64,000 nucleotides of DNA, from assembly GCA_002298785.1 (NCBI GenBank), contig DBMR01000018.1, positions 124,001 to 188,000 on the forward strand, read 5' to 3'. Numbering within the stretch: the stretch's first letter is position 1; each line of letters opens with the position of its first letter. The DNA is from Verrucomicrobia subdivision 3 bacterium UBA693 (lineage in GTDB: Bacteria; Verrucomicrobiota; Verrucomicrobiia; Limisphaerales; UBA8199). The notes below the pieces were generated by a model. That model had not been told where the DNA came from, ran no database searches, and was given only the letters and a program-made list of their open reading frames with translations. A program made the translations under genes and the position numbers. Shown here piece by piece: positions 10,501-19,316 of the stretch.

Positions 10501-11125
10501 CGCGCCCGCCGCGATGCCCACCTTTGGCGTGGCGGCGGACGGCGCCGCCGCCAGCGTGACGGTGATGGCGGCTTACCAGTTCAACTTCGCCATCCCCACG
10601 CTCAACCAGGACGCCACGCTCACATTCGTCATCCAGTTGAGCGCGCTCGAGCCCACGGCCCGCTCCGCGTTCCTCGACGCCCTGAACGCGGGTGCCGCCA
10701 CCGTGGCCGTGCTCGGCGACGCCCCGGGCAGCGTCATGCAAGTGTTTCCCGTCTGCAGCCTCGGGATTACGCCCAGCGCGGGTGGTTGCGTGAGCGTGAC
10801 GCGGCTGGACGCCACCGGCACGCCCTTGCCGAACGGCAGCCAGGTCGAGCCCGCGTCGGTGCGCTTCAGCGGTGTGGCCGGCCATTTCTCGATGTGGGCC
10901 GTGGTGCTGGTCAAACCGTTGCGCGTAACGACGACGCTGCTCGGCAACGGACAGTTGCGCCTCACCTGGCCCGGCCCGACCTCCGGCGTGCTGGAAACCA
11001 GCACGAACCTTGAGCCGAATTCCTGGTCGCCCGCCGGCTCGCCGTCCCAGCAACCAGACGGAAGCTGGCGGCTGGAGGTGACACCCGCGGAGCCGCAGCG
11101 CTTCTTTCGCTTCAAGATGCAGTGA
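7598..11125 (+). CDS. Secreted NHL-repeat protein with long beta-solenoid (paralogue)
   Basis: The 1175-residue product starts with a signal peptide (MKIQFKSIFVAALLVASFSS, cleavage near SSA-TITTYAGGG). Residues about 25-365 are NHL repeats with the same FSGDGGPATNA signatures as the upstream gene. Residues about 380-920 are a long repeat region that is 20 residues per turn at first (9059-9853) and then 21 per turn (9956-10339). The C-terminal domain of about 200 residues is nearly the same as in the 4940 gene (GNGQLRL-WP, ETSTNL-PNSWSPAG). The gene lies 57 bases after its paralogue and probably in the same transcript. Compared with that paralogue, only the solenoid has grown markedly, from about 5 repeats to more than 18. 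Confidence 0.85.
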   Translation: MKIQFKSIFVAALLVASFSSSSATITTYAGGGGTDADNIPATNSLLLGMEGLALDPAGNLFIAHYTGARIRRVDHTTGLITTSAGLPGDYDFSGDGGPATAARIGTPQSVAADLAGNIYLLDTTANCVRKINHATGVITTVAGIPNSVSATAASGFATNAAFFMLDSIAVDVHGNLYLGDQGVIYRVDAASGLVHHVAGALFASAFSNDGGPATNAVLGLPFGLTVDTADNLFFVDGQVPHTRIRRIDGRTGILTTVAGNGTSDGSSGSATNANLNEVSAYSTLAVDNRGGLFIGGVGKVWKVDLNTGLISLFAGVSTGTGFSGDGGPATNALLADIRGVACAGNGDVFLTDAANLRVRRVSADTVPPYQVLVDLSAVTNFLTPQAEVQGRLGLATVNGHLSVVLPTDTNVTTGLFLTGTNGLKIFGVNGSGTLTFPALNTFGGNLSLVDNCGPTNINLSSLTNLGGSLTISSNCAASVTIASPTVQGELSTVTTTGSVNIGNPGVQGNLYSSTTTGSVNIGNPTVQGGLSTVTTSGTVTIGSPTVGARLSSITTTGSVTIGSPIIQGDSSITTSGGSVSLGNPTVVGNSTVTTSGGSVTIGNTSVGGNMTATSGGGTFTISNATVTGSVNLSGSSVTISNIAAHGEASVATTTGTITIGSMTVQSNASVMTTTGSVNLGYVAVQGNAGVSTTTGQVNLGSIDVQGNGGFSTTTGDVNIGSSSVGGNMTATSGGGTFTISNATVTGSVNLSGDSNSTFTVAGSTSSASMTIASTSKIFVVMENSSVSNNITISSGSGTAVDMGNTSAGGGISVSAGDGSAVNMGTSTVTSNIIVSAGSGTSVVMANSSAGGDIIISTGSGSSITMGSASVSNNISISAGAGSPVDMGSANVGGNLAISVSVGGSTPVDFSGAHVAGNTAVAVGGATNVTLSTAGGSTSVTLTNGPATVQAVLPAGTFTTNVTFSVSPVAPAAMPTFGVAADGAAASVTVMAAYQFNFAIPTLNQDATLTFVIQLSALEPTARSAFLDALNAGAATVAVLGDAPGSVMQVFPVCSLGITPSAGGCVSVTRLDATGTPLPNGSQVEPASVRFSGVAGHFSMWAVVLVKPLRVTTTLLGNGQLRLTWPGPTSGVLETSTNLEPNSWSPAGSPSQQPDGSWRLEVTPAEPQRFFRFKMQ
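9059..9853 (+). repeat. Tandem 20-residue solenoid repeats with an internal duplication
   Basis: Units of 60 bp encode G-LSTVTT-GSV-IGNPTVQ-type repeats, roughly 13 of them. Within the block, 9413-9499 and 9767-9853 encode the same 29 residues (starting VGGNMTATSGGG) and differ only at a few synonymous bases, so a segment of 354 bp has been duplicated. Confidence 0.8.
9956..10339 (+). repeat. Six tandem 21-residue repeats
   Basis: The repeat period changes here from 20 to 21 residues, with the pattern SNNI-ISAGSGT-V-MG-SSA alternating with GG-I-IS. The final unit is 23 residues long and leads into the conserved SGAHV-GNT segment also found in the paralogue. Confidence 0.75.
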
Positions 11126-11167
11126 CTATTTCTAAGCACCATGACAACGATTGAAAACCACAAAACG

Positions 11168-13282
11168 ATGAAAACCAGACCCACCATCAAACAACTCTGC
11201 TTCGGCCTGCTGACCTTTGCCTGCTGCCTTTCGGCGGTGGCCCAAGGCACCACTGCTTTTACCTACCAAGGGCGGCTGAACGACGGGGCAAGCCAGGCGA
11301 CTGGCCTCTATGATTTACGTTTTGCCGTCTTCGACGCCGCCACTGCCGGCACGGAGTTGGGCAGCACCCTAACGAATGCCACCACGCCCTTGAGCAACGG
11401 CCTGTTCACCGTCACGCTGGATTTCGGCACCGGCATCTTCACCGGGCCCGCGCGCTGGCTCGAGATCGCCGTGCGCACCAACGGCGCCGGCGGCTTCTTC
11501 ACCTTGAGCCCGCGCCAAGCATTGACGCCGGCGCCGTACGCAATCACGGCCGGAAATGTCATCAGCGGCGGACTGGCGGCGGGCACTTACGGGAACGCGG
11601 TGACGTTGAACAACGCCGCCAACCAGTTCAGCGGCAGCTTCGCGGGCAACGGCGCGAACGTGACGAATGTGAATGCCGCGTCGCTCGGCGGTCTGGCGTC
11701 CTCCAACTTCTGGCAGTCGGGCGGCAACAATGTCGCGGCGGGGAAGTTTCTCGGCAGCACGAACAACCAGCCGGTGGAAATCCGCGCCAACAACCTCAAG
11801 GCGATGCAATTCGCCTACGCGTCGAACGCCGTTTCCGGCTACAGCCCGAACCTCATCGGAGGCCACACGGCCAATTACGCGCGCAGCGGCGTCGTCGGCG
11901 CGACGATTGGCGGCGGCGGGAACACGGGTGTGTTCGGCACGAACGCCGTGCTGGCCGACTTCGGCACGGTGCTCGGCGGCCAGGGCAACACCGCTAGCGG
12001 GAAGTATTCAACGGCCGGGGGATTGCTCTCTGCCGCCAACGGGCAATACGCCACGGCCTTCGGCGGAGTATCCACCGCGGGCGCGGATTTCGCGACGGCG
12101 ATGGGCCAATCCACGGCGAGCGGAACCAACTCAACGGCCATGGGGCAATCCAGCGCTACTCAGAACAACGCCACCGCGATGGGGAATTCGAGCGCCACGA
12201 ACTTCGCGGCCACGGCGATGGGCAGTTCCACCGCCGGCGGATATGGCGCCACCGCCTTGGGGAGTTCACTCGCCAATGGTTGGAGATCATCTGCGCTGGG
12301 GTATTCCACAGCCTTGGGCAGTTACTCTACCGCCCTGGGTGCTTCATCAACCGCTTCGGGCGCAAATGCCTCCACCGCGATGGGCGCCTCGCAAGCAGTG
12401 GATCCCTATTGCACAGCGATGGGCAGTTCCCATGCAGGAGGGAACGGATTGGGTAGTGGAGCTTATGCCACGGCGACGGGCAGTAATTGCTGGGCCACCG
12501 GTTTGGCCTCCATCGCGATGGGCTACGATACCGACGCCAACGGCTTTGGGGCCATCGCGATGGGCATCGGCACCAAAGCCAGCGGCGAAGGTTCCTTCGC
12601 GATGGGTGGTGGCTATTTTCACAACCCCCCTTTTACGATTGCCAGCGGAGATTACTCCATCGCGATGGGCACAGCCACCACTGCCAGCGGTAATTATTCC
12701 GTCGCGATCGGCTCCAGTTGCAGCGCGAGTGGAAACTATGCATTTGCAGGCGGGACTGAGGCTCAAGCGGTTCACGCGGGTTCTTTCGTGTGGTGTGATT
12801 CATTGGCCCAGACTGGTAGTTCTCAAGGCGTCAACACCTTTACCGTCCGTGCGTCGGGCGGAATCTATTTGTTTACTTCTGGCGGAGCCACGGGCGTGCA
12901 AGTGGGTGCTGGGGGCGGATCGTGGTCCTCCATTAGCGACCGGAACGCAAAGGAGAACTTCCAGCCGGTGAACGCGCAGGACGTGCTGGCGCGCGTTGCG
13001 GCGCTGCCCCTGACTTCCTGGAACTACAAGACTCAGGAGAAGACCATCCGCCACCTCGGCCCGATGGCCCAGGACTTCTACGCGGCCTTCAACGTCGGCG
13101 AAGACGAGAAGCACATCACCACCGTTGATGCCGACGGTGTGGCGCTGGCGGCGATCCAGGGCTTGAACCAGAACCTAGAAGAAACCCGCACGGAACTGAA
13201 ACGGAGGGACGCGGAGATCGCCGAGCTTCGCGCGCGGCTGGAACGTCTCGAAAAGATCCTATCCCCTCCGACGGACCGCTGA
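11168..13282 (+). CDS. Secreted YadA-like head protein with C-terminal S74 chaperone domain
   Basis: The product of about 704 residues starts MKTRPTIKQLCFGLLTFACC and has a signal peptide cleaved near AVA-QGTTAFTYQGRLN. The MKTR start matches the sister genes at 13772 and 16703, so it is preferred over an in-frame ATG at 11141. Residues about 25-140 are the shared N-terminal module, ending in LTPAPYAITAG. Residues about 230-520 hold repeats of 14-16 residues with the pattern ATAMG-SSTASG, as in YadA/Hia heads. Near residue 590 an SDRNAKENF motif opens a peptidase S74 intramolecular chaperone domain (HLGPMAQDFYAAF, VDADGVALAAIQGLN), followed by a coiled coil. In known S74 proteins the Ser-Lys pair cuts the chaperone off after trimer folding. 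A trimeric surface fibre is the likely product. Confidence 0.85.
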   Translation: MKTRPTIKQLCFGLLTFACCLSAVAQGTTAFTYQGRLNDGASQATGLYDLRFAVFDAATAGTELGSTLTNATTPLSNGLFTVTLDFGTGIFTGPARWLEIAVRTNGAGGFFTLSPRQALTPAPYAITAGNVISGGLAAGTYGNAVTLNNAANQFSGSFAGNGANVTNVNAASLGGLASSNFWQSGGNNVAAGKFLGSTNNQPVEIRANNLKAMQFAYASNAVSGYSPNLIGGHTANYARSGVVGATIGGGGNTGVFGTNAVLADFGTVLGGQGNTASGKYSTAGGLLSAANGQYATAFGGVSTAGADFATAMGQSTASGTNSTAMGQSSATQNNATAMGNSSATNFAATAMGSSTAGGYGATALGSSLANGWRSSALGYSTALGSYSTALGASSTASGANASTAMGASQAVDPYCTAMGSSHAGGNGLGSGAYATATGSNCWATGLASIAMGYDTDANGFGAIAMGIGTKASGEGSFAMGGGYFHNPPFTIASGDYSIAMGTATTASGNYSVAIGSSCSASGNYAFAGGTEAQAVHAGSFVWCDSLAQTGSSQGVNTFTVRASGGIYLFTSGGATGVQVGAGGGSWSSISDRNAKENFQPVNAQDVLARVAALPLTSWNYKTQEKTIRHLGPMAQDFYAAFNVGEDEKHITTVDADGVALAAIQGLNQNLEETRTELKRRDAEIAELRARLERLEKILSPPTDR

Positions 13283-13316
13283 ACCAAAACCCACATCCCA
13301 AACCGAGTAAGCAGTT

Positions 13317-13757
13317 ATGAGAACACAGAAGATAGCCCTGCTCGTTATGGCCGCTCTGAGCGCTGGAAGTTTGCTGCTAGCTCAAACCTTCTCCATTGAC
13401 TGGTTCAAGATCGCGGGCGGCGGCGGCACCAGCACCAACGGGCAATACTCGCTGTCTGGCACCATTGGCCAGCACGACGCGGGCGGGCCGATGACCGGCG
13501 GACTTTACTCGCTGGTTGGCGGCTTCTGGGCGGTGCCGACACTCGTGCAAACGCCCGGTGCACCGACGCTCCACATCACCAACAGCTCACCTGGATTCGC
13601 CGCGATCTGGTGGACCCCGGCCACGCCTGGTTTCACGCTGCAATCCACCGACAGTCTCTCGCCGACCAACTGGGTCAACGCGCCCAGCGGCACAAACAAT
13701 CCGGCGACGGTGCCGGCGACCCTGCCGGTACGGTTCTATCGTCTTTTCAAGCCATGA
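13317..13757 (+). CDS. Small secreted protein of unknown function
   Basis: The 146-residue product has a signal peptide (MRTQKIALLVMAALSAGSLL, cleavage near LLAQ-TFSIDW). A short Gly-rich beta segment (YSLSGTIGQHDAGGPMTGGLYSL-GGFW) leads to a C-terminal segment that ends FTLQSTDSLSPTNW and VRFYRLFKP, the same kind of end seen on the large secreted proteins nearby. Small proteins of this kind are common in Verrucomicrobiota next to repeat proteins, but I know no assigned function. Its stop codon overlaps an ATG at 13754 (ATGA), so it may be translationally coupled to the kelch gene. Confidence 0.75.
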   Translation: MRTQKIALLVMAALSAGSLLLAQTFSIDWFKIAGGGGTSTNGQYSLSGTIGQHDAGGPMTGGLYSLVGGFWAVPTLVQTPGAPTLHITNSSPGFAAIWWTPATPGFTLQSTDSLSPTNWVNAPSGTNNPATVPATLPVRFYRLFKP

Positions 13758-13771
13758 ATCCGGCCAACACC

Positions 13772-16642
13772 ATGAAAACCAGAACGCTTCTTCGTTTCCT
13801 CAACTTCTACCTCTTGCCTTTTGCCTTCTGCCTTTCGGCGTTGGCCCAGGGCACCACCGCCTTCACTTACCAAGGGCGGCTCAATGTCGGCGCGGCGGCC
13901 GCGAATGGCTTGTATGATTTCCAGTTCACCGTTTACAACGACAGCCAGGATCCGGGCTCATTCGTTACCGGGACCAACACCATGATCGGCGTAGGAGTGA
14001 CCAACGGACTGTTCACGGTGACGCCCGACTTCGGCGCCATCTTCGACGGCCGGGAGCTGTGGCTGGGGATTGCGGTGCGCCCCAATGGCGGCGGAGCCTT
14101 CACTTTGTTGTCGCCGTTTCAGCCGCTCACACCGGTACCGTATGCGTTGTTCTCGGACCAGGCGTTCCGTGCCACGCAGGCAGACTTCCTCATGGGCAAA
14201 CTCCCGGCGAGTCAGATCACCGGCACGATCGCGTCGTCGAACATTGGCGTCGGCACCATCACCAGCAGCAACCTCGCGCCTGGCGCGGCGGCGGCCAACT
14301 TGGCGGTCGGCGGCGGCGCCGCTGTGCCTTCTTCGGGCATCGTGCTCAGTGAACGCGAGGTGAATCAGAAACTCCTCGATGCCGGGTTTGCCCCACTGGG
14401 AACTTCGTTGACCGGGCCGGGCGAATCATGGACGGTCCTTTCCAACGGCCCGCCCGCCACCGGCGCGCTCAGCGCCGGGCGCTATGGACACAAGGTCGTC
14501 TGGACGGGCACCGAGATGCTCATCATTGGCGGAACGCCGGACAAGACCGGCCTCCGCTATAACCCCACTGCCAACACGTGGATCGTGTTGAACAAATCCA
14601 ACGCCCCGGCCATCGGCGACGACGTGCTGGTGGCGTGGTCAGGGTCGCAATTGCTCGTTTGGGATGCGTATCATCGTGTGGGCGGACGCTACAATCCCAC
14701 GACTGACACCTGGCTCGCGATGAGTGACACCAATGCTCCTTCAGCCCGCGTGGATTCCTCGGCGGCGTTTGCGAACGGCTACCTGGTCGTATGGGGCGGC
14801 TCGGCTCCGGGCGACAACTTTTCGTTCCTCAACAGTGGCGGGCGCTACAATACGACGAACAACACCTGGACCGCCACCTCGCTGCTCAACGCGCCCCAGG
14901 GCCGCGCCGCCCCCACCGCCGTCTGGAGTGGAACGGAAGTGATCTTCTACGGCGGCAAGACGAATTACTCCTTCGTCCAATCGACACCCATCAAGGCAAG
15001 TTTCAGCGGATCCACGGGGTTGGGCAGCGGTGGACGATACAATCCAGCTACCGACACTTGGGCGCCAGTGGCCGCGAGTTCACCAAGGTTCAATCACACC
15101 GCGGTTTGGACGGGGAGCCGGATGCTTGTTTACGGCGGATTCGACCACGACGGTTATGCCAGCCTTATCGGCAGCCTCTTTCCGAAGACCAGTCGGGATG
15201 TGCAGGATCCGTCAGTTGAAGGCGCTGCCTACAATCCCGCCAACAATTCCTGGACCACGCTGGGCACCGCCGGCGCTCCAGCCAACCGGGCAAACCACGT
15301 CGCCGTCTGGGATGGAACAGACCTGCTCGTCTGGGGCGGTGAAACGACGAACCACCTCGTCAGTGATGGCGCCAGCTACACACCCGCTTCGGACAACTGG
15401 ACCATCCTGCCGGCAGTTGGTTCGGCCGCGCGCATCGGCCACGCCGCGGTCTGGACCGGGACCCAAATGGTGCTCTGGGGTGGCAAGGACAGCAGCGGCT
15501 CACAGTTGAGCGATGGACTGCGCTATACACTTGCCGGCAACACCTGGTCCACCACCACCCCGCCGCCCTCCAGCGGCGAGCCGAGCGAACGCTCCAGCAC
15601 CGCCAGTATCTGGACCGGCGATGCGCTCATCGTCTGGGGAGGCGCCACCAGCAACATCGTACTTCGCACCGGCGGCATCTATCGTCCCGGCGCAGGCTGG
15701 ACGAACACGCCCGAGGCCGGCGCGCCTTCCGCTCGGTCCGGAGCCGCTGCGATCTGGACGGGCACCGAAATGATTGTCTGGGGGGGCCAGGCTGGCTCGT
15801 ACCTTCCTCTGAACACCGGCGCGCGCTTCAATGTTTCCTCCAACCGCTGGTATCCCATGACCACCCTCAACGCTCCACGCGCTCGCGTGGGCCATGCTGC
15901 CGTCTGGACGGGCACGGAGATGATCATCTTTGGCGGATCGGACTTTACGAATGTCTTCTATCCGACGTTCCTCGGAACCGGCGGCGCCTACAATCCTGCC
16001 ACCGACACGTGGAGAGAAATTCCCCAAAATGCGTTTATGACCGGCGCCGGCCAGTCAGCGGTCTGGTCCGGCAAGGAAATGATTATCTGGGGAGGCTATA
16101 CCACCAGTGGCGGAATTGTCCCCACCTACACCTTCAATAACCTCGGCTTCCGTTATGACCCCGCCACCAATCAGTGGACCGCAATCATCGCGGCATCGCC
16201 GCTTTCGCCGCGTTACCAACAGACCGCCGTGTGGACCGGTTCGGAAATGCTGGTCTGGGGCGGGCGTGACTCCACCAGCCTCACCAACTCCGGCGCGCGC
16301 TACAACCCGGTGACAGACACCTGGTCCACCATCTCGACGACCAACGCGCCGAGTGCTCGGACCGCCCATGTCGCGGTGTGGGCGGATGGGCCGGGACAAA
16401 TGATCGTGTGGGGCGGCTTCGACGGCGCCTCGTATTTGACTTCCGGCGCACTCTACGATCCGTTCGTCGACAAGTGGACCACCATGACGAACAATGCTAT
16501 GCCGCTCGGGCGCTACGCCGAGGTGGCCGCTTGGACGGGCAGCCAGATGTTGATCTTCGCCGGAGCCAACAGCTCCACTACCATAAGCGACGGCAAAGCG
16601 TTCACGCCCCGCAAAACGTACTACCTTTACCAGAAACCATAA
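13772..16642 (+). CDS. Secreted kelch-repeat beta-propeller protein
   Basis: The product of about 956 residues begins MKTRTLLRFLNFYLLPFAFC with a signal peptide ending near LAQ-GTTAFTYQGRLN. An in-frame ATG at 13754 overlaps the stop of the preceding gene and is an alternative start. The first 130 residues are the module shared with the S74 proteins (ending LTPVPYALFSD). A linker of about 80 residues leads to 14 kelch repeats, each with an AVWTGTEMIIWGG core and a GARYNP-TDTW partner strand. Fourteen repeats would suit two seven-bladed propellers. There is no S74 domain or coiled coil, so this gene carries the common N-terminal module with a different output. Binding of an extracellular ligand or polymer is inferred. 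Confidence 0.85.
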   Translation: MKTRTLLRFLNFYLLPFAFCLSALAQGTTAFTYQGRLNVGAAAANGLYDFQFTVYNDSQDPGSFVTGTNTMIGVGVTNGLFTVTPDFGAIFDGRELWLGIAVRPNGGGAFTLLSPFQPLTPVPYALFSDQAFRATQADFLMGKLPASQITGTIASSNIGVGTITSSNLAPGAAAANLAVGGGAAVPSSGIVLSEREVNQKLLDAGFAPLGTSLTGPGESWTVLSNGPPATGALSAGRYGHKVVWTGTEMLIIGGTPDKTGLRYNPTANTWIVLNKSNAPAIGDDVLVAWSGSQLLVWDAYHRVGGRYNPTTDTWLAMSDTNAPSARVDSSAAFANGYLVVWGGSAPGDNFSFLNSGGRYNTTNNTWTATSLLNAPQGRAAPTAVWSGTEVIFYGGKTNYSFVQSTPIKASFSGSTGLGSGGRYNPATDTWAPVAASSPRFNHTAVWTGSRMLVYGGFDHDGYASLIGSLFPKTSRDVQDPSVEGAAYNPANNSWTTLGTAGAPANRANHVAVWDGTDLLVWGGETTNHLVSDGASYTPASDNWTILPAVGSAARIGHAAVWTGTQMVLWGGKDSSGSQLSDGLRYTLAGNTWSTTTPPPSSGEPSERSSTASIWTGDALIVWGGATSNIVLRTGGIYRPGAGWTNTPEAGAPSARSGAAAIWTGTEMIVWGGQAGSYLPLNTGARFNVSSNRWYPMTTLNAPRARVGHAAVWTGTEMIIFGGSDFTNVFYPTFLGTGGAYNPATDTWREIPQNAFMTGAGQSAVWSGKEMIIWGGYTTSGGIVPTYTFNNLGFRYDPATNQWTAIIAASPLSPRYQQTAVWTGSEMLVWGGRDSTSLTNSGARYNPVTDTWSTISTTNAPSARTAHVAVWADGPGQMIVWGGFDGASYLTSGALYDPFVDKWTTMTNNAMPLGRYAEVAAWTGSQMLIFAGANSSTTISDGKAFTPRKTYYLYQKP

Positions 16643-16702
16643 CCACCCCGCGTGGCCCGCCGAAGTTTCCCCGCATCACCAAGCCAGAACACCCACCTCG
16701 TT

Positions 16703-19303
16703 ATGAGAACCAGGCTCAGCTCCAATCCAATGGAAGCCCGACTATTGCCACTTGCACGCGCCCTTGTACCGTTTGTCTTTTGCTTTTCCGCGCTGGCCCA
16801 AGGCACGACCGCCTTTACTTACCAAGGCCGGTTAAACGATAGCGCGGACCCCGCGAACGGCATTTACGATGTGCGCTTCGGGCTTTACGACGCCGCCAGC
16901 GGGGGGACGCAGCAGGGAAATCCGCTGACCAATTCGGCCACCGGTGTGAGCAACGGCCTATTCACCGTCACGCTGGATTTCGGCAACCAATTCCCGGGCG
17001 CGGATCGCTGGTTGGAGCTTGGTGTACGCACCAATGGCAGCGGTGCATTTACCTTGTTGGCACCGCGACAGAAGATCACCGCAACGCCGTATGCCGTGAT
17101 GGCGGGCAATGTTGCCAGCGGGGGGCTCGCAACTGGAATTTACGCCAGCGCGGTAACGCTGAATAACCCGGCCAACCAGATTTCCGGCGCGTTTACCGGC
17201 GACGGCAGGAACGTGACTAACGTAAATGCAGCTACGTTGGGTGGCTTAAGCAGCGCCAGCTTTTGGGGAACTTCCGGCAACATTGGAACGGTGCCGGGAA
17301 CGCAATTCCTGGGCACAGCAGACAATCAGCCTTTTGAACTCCGCGTGAACAACCATACCGCCTGGCGGCTCGCGCCCTCAGTGGGAATTCCAAATGTTCT
17401 GGGCGGTTCAGTGGCCAATAGCGTTGCCCTGGGGGCTGAAGCCGCCACTATCGCCGGCGGCGGGCTTGATTCTTTCCCGAACCGGATAAACGCGAGTTAC
17501 GCCACCATCGGCGGCGGCACCTTCAACACCGCCAATGGCGGGTGGGCCACAATTGCGGGTGGGCGGGATAATACCGCTTCCGGATCCCACTCCAGCGTCG
17601 CTGGCGGCAGAGCAAACATTATCCAAACCAACGCTGATTCCGCCACGATTGGCGGAGGTCAGTATAACCAGACCGCCGGCAACTATTCCACGGTTGGAGG
17701 TGGGTTCGGCAATTTCATCGGCACAAACGCTCTTTCGGCCACCATCGGAGGTGGCGAAAATAACACAAGCTCTGCCATTCGCTCGCTGATTGGCGGCGGC
17801 TTCTACAACCAGGTCGGGGATGCATCCTGGGAAGGCGTCATCGCGGGCGGGTCTATCAACAGCATTAGTTCCAATTCGCCGTTTGCCTCGGTCGGCGGTG
17901 GCCGCGAGAACGCCATCGGATCCGGCGTTTGGGGAGGGCGCATCAGCGGCGGACGATACAATTTAATCCAACCCAATGCGACTGACGCGACCATTGGCGG
18001 GGGTTTCGCAAACACGAGCGGGGGGCCGAATGCCGTGGTGAGTGGAGGTTCCGGCAACAACGCCAGCGGCCCATATACCAGCGTGAGCGGCGGGTTGCAG
18101 AATCAGGCCAGTGGAGATTACTCGTCAGTACAGGGTGGCTTTTACAATCAAGTCGCAGGCGGGTTTTCGAGCATCAACGGCGGAACGACCAACTCGGTCT
18201 CCGGGCAATACTCCGCCATCGGAGGCGGTCGCAATCTTACGGTCGCGGCTGATTTTTCATCTGTCCCCGGCGGCGACGGCAACCGCATTGCCGATGCCGG
18301 GCCGCATCGTTCCGTTATCGGAGGCGGTTCCGGCAACACCATCTCCGGTCCTGCCGATCACGCCACCCTCGGCGGAGGCGAAAACAATTCCATCACCGGT
18401 GGCGGCTTGGGTGCCTACAACACCACCCTCGGCGGAGGGTACGGCAACACCATCTCGGGCACCGCCTATTATGCGACCATCCCCGGGGGTAGTTTGAATT
18501 TGGCTTCCGCCCCATACTCTTTTGCCGCTGGCGCCCGAGCCCAGGCTCTGCACAGGAGCGCGTTTGTGTGGGCAGATATCAGCAGCCTGAGCCCCTTCGC
18601 CTCCAGCGGAGATTACCAATTCTGCATTCGAGCTCGCGGCGGCGTTCAACTCGAGCCCCAAACCAGCATCTACTTCGGTTCCCAAACTCGACAAATGCTC
18701 AATCTCTGGAGCACGTTATACGGCGTCGGGGTGCAATCGAGCACGCTCTATTTCCGCTGCGACGCCAGTGCGGGCCCCACCGCCGGATTCATCTGGTACA
18801 AAGGCGGCGTCCACAATGACGGTTACGCTAACGCGGGCGGCGGCACGGAAATGATGCATCTGGTGGCGGGCGGGCTTTACGTCAACGGCTCTTTGGTGTC
18901 CACCAGCGACCGAAACGTGAAAGAGAATTTTAGCCCCATCAATGCGGAGGAGGTTTTGCAGAAGGTCATTACGCTGCCCATTTCACAATGGAATTACAAG
19001 GCGGACAGAAGCACACCCCACATCGGTCCAATGGCACAGGATTTTTACGCCGCGTTCAACGTCGGCCCGGACGACAAGCACATCGCTACCGTCGACGCCG
19101 ATGGCGTGGCGCTGGCCGCGATCCAGGGACTGAATGCGAAGTTAGAAGACCGAAGTCAGAGGTCAGAGGTCAGAAGCCAAAAGACCGACGCTGAACTCCG
19201 TGAACTGAGGGAGGAGAACACGGAATTGAAACAGCAAAATGTATCCCTCGAAAAACGTCTCGCAGCCCTGGAACAAATCATTCGCCAGCAAAAATCAAAT
19301 TGA
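16703..19303 (+). CDS. Secreted YadA-like head protein with S74 chaperone domain
   Basis: The product of about 866 residues starts MRTRLSSNPMEARLLPLARA; the signal peptide is cleaved near LAQ-GTTAFTYQGRLN. The start at 16703 was chosen because it lines up with the sister genes. After the shared N-terminal module come about 20 repeats of the type ATIGGG--NTASG-YS-V-GG, the longer YadA/Hep_Hag class, at residues about 240-610. A beta segment follows, then the S74 domain (SDRNVKENFSPIN, HIGPMAQDFYAAF, VDADGVALAAIQGLN) and a charged coiled coil to the C-terminus. A triplicated seven-base unit lies inside the coiled coil. The protein is likely trimeric, secreted and self-processing by family knowledge; the attachment mode is not visible. 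Confidence 0.85.
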   Translation: MRTRLSSNPMEARLLPLARALVPFVFCFSALAQGTTAFTYQGRLNDSADPANGIYDVRFGLYDAASGGTQQGNPLTNSATGVSNGLFTVTLDFGNQFPGADRWLELGVRTNGSGAFTLLAPRQKITATPYAVMAGNVASGGLATGIYASAVTLNNPANQISGAFTGDGRNVTNVNAATLGGLSSASFWGTSGNIGTVPGTQFLGTADNQPFELRVNNHTAWRLAPSVGIPNVLGGSVANSVALGAEAATIAGGGLDSFPNRINASYATIGGGTFNTANGGWATIAGGRDNTASGSHSSVAGGRANIIQTNADSATIGGGQYNQTAGNYSTVGGGFGNFIGTNALSATIGGGENNTSSAIRSLIGGGFYNQVGDASWEGVIAGGSINSISSNSPFASVGGGRENAIGSGVWGGRISGGRYNLIQPNATDATIGGGFANTSGGPNAVVSGGSGNNASGPYTSVSGGLQNQASGDYSSVQGGFYNQVAGGFSSINGGTTNSVSGQYSAIGGGRNLTVAADFSSVPGGDGNRIADAGPHRSVIGGGSGNTISGPADHATLGGGENNSITGGGLGAYNTTLGGGYGNTISGTAYYATIPGGSLNLASAPYSFAAGARAQALHRSAFVWADISSLSPFASSGDYQFCIRARGGVQLEPQTSIYFGSQTRQMLNLWSTLYGVGVQSSTLYFRCDASAGPTAGFIWYKGGVHNDGYANAGGGTEMMHLVAGGLYVNGSLVSTSDRNVKENFSPINAEEVLQKVITLPISQWNYKADRSTPHIGPMAQDFYAAFNVGPDDKHIATVDADGVALAAIQGLNAKLEDRSQRSEVRSQKTDAELRELREENTELKQQNVSLEKRLAALEQIIRQQKSN
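19155..19175 (+). repeat. Three tandem GTCAGAG heptamers inside a coding region
   Basis: Three copies of a seven-base unit (the last with one change) lie in frame within the coiled-coil part of the S74 protein and encode RSQRSEVRSQ. Because seven is not a multiple of three, loss or gain of one unit would shift the frame. Confidence 0.7.
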
Positions 19304-19308
19304 AAGGA
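19302..19308 (+). promoter_or_regulatory. Ribosome binding site that decides a GTG start
   Basis: GAAAGGA lies eight bases before the GTG at 19317. This supports the GTG start over an in-frame ATG at 19239, which falls inside the upstream gene. Confidence 0.7.
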
Positions 19309-19316
19309 AACCAGAC

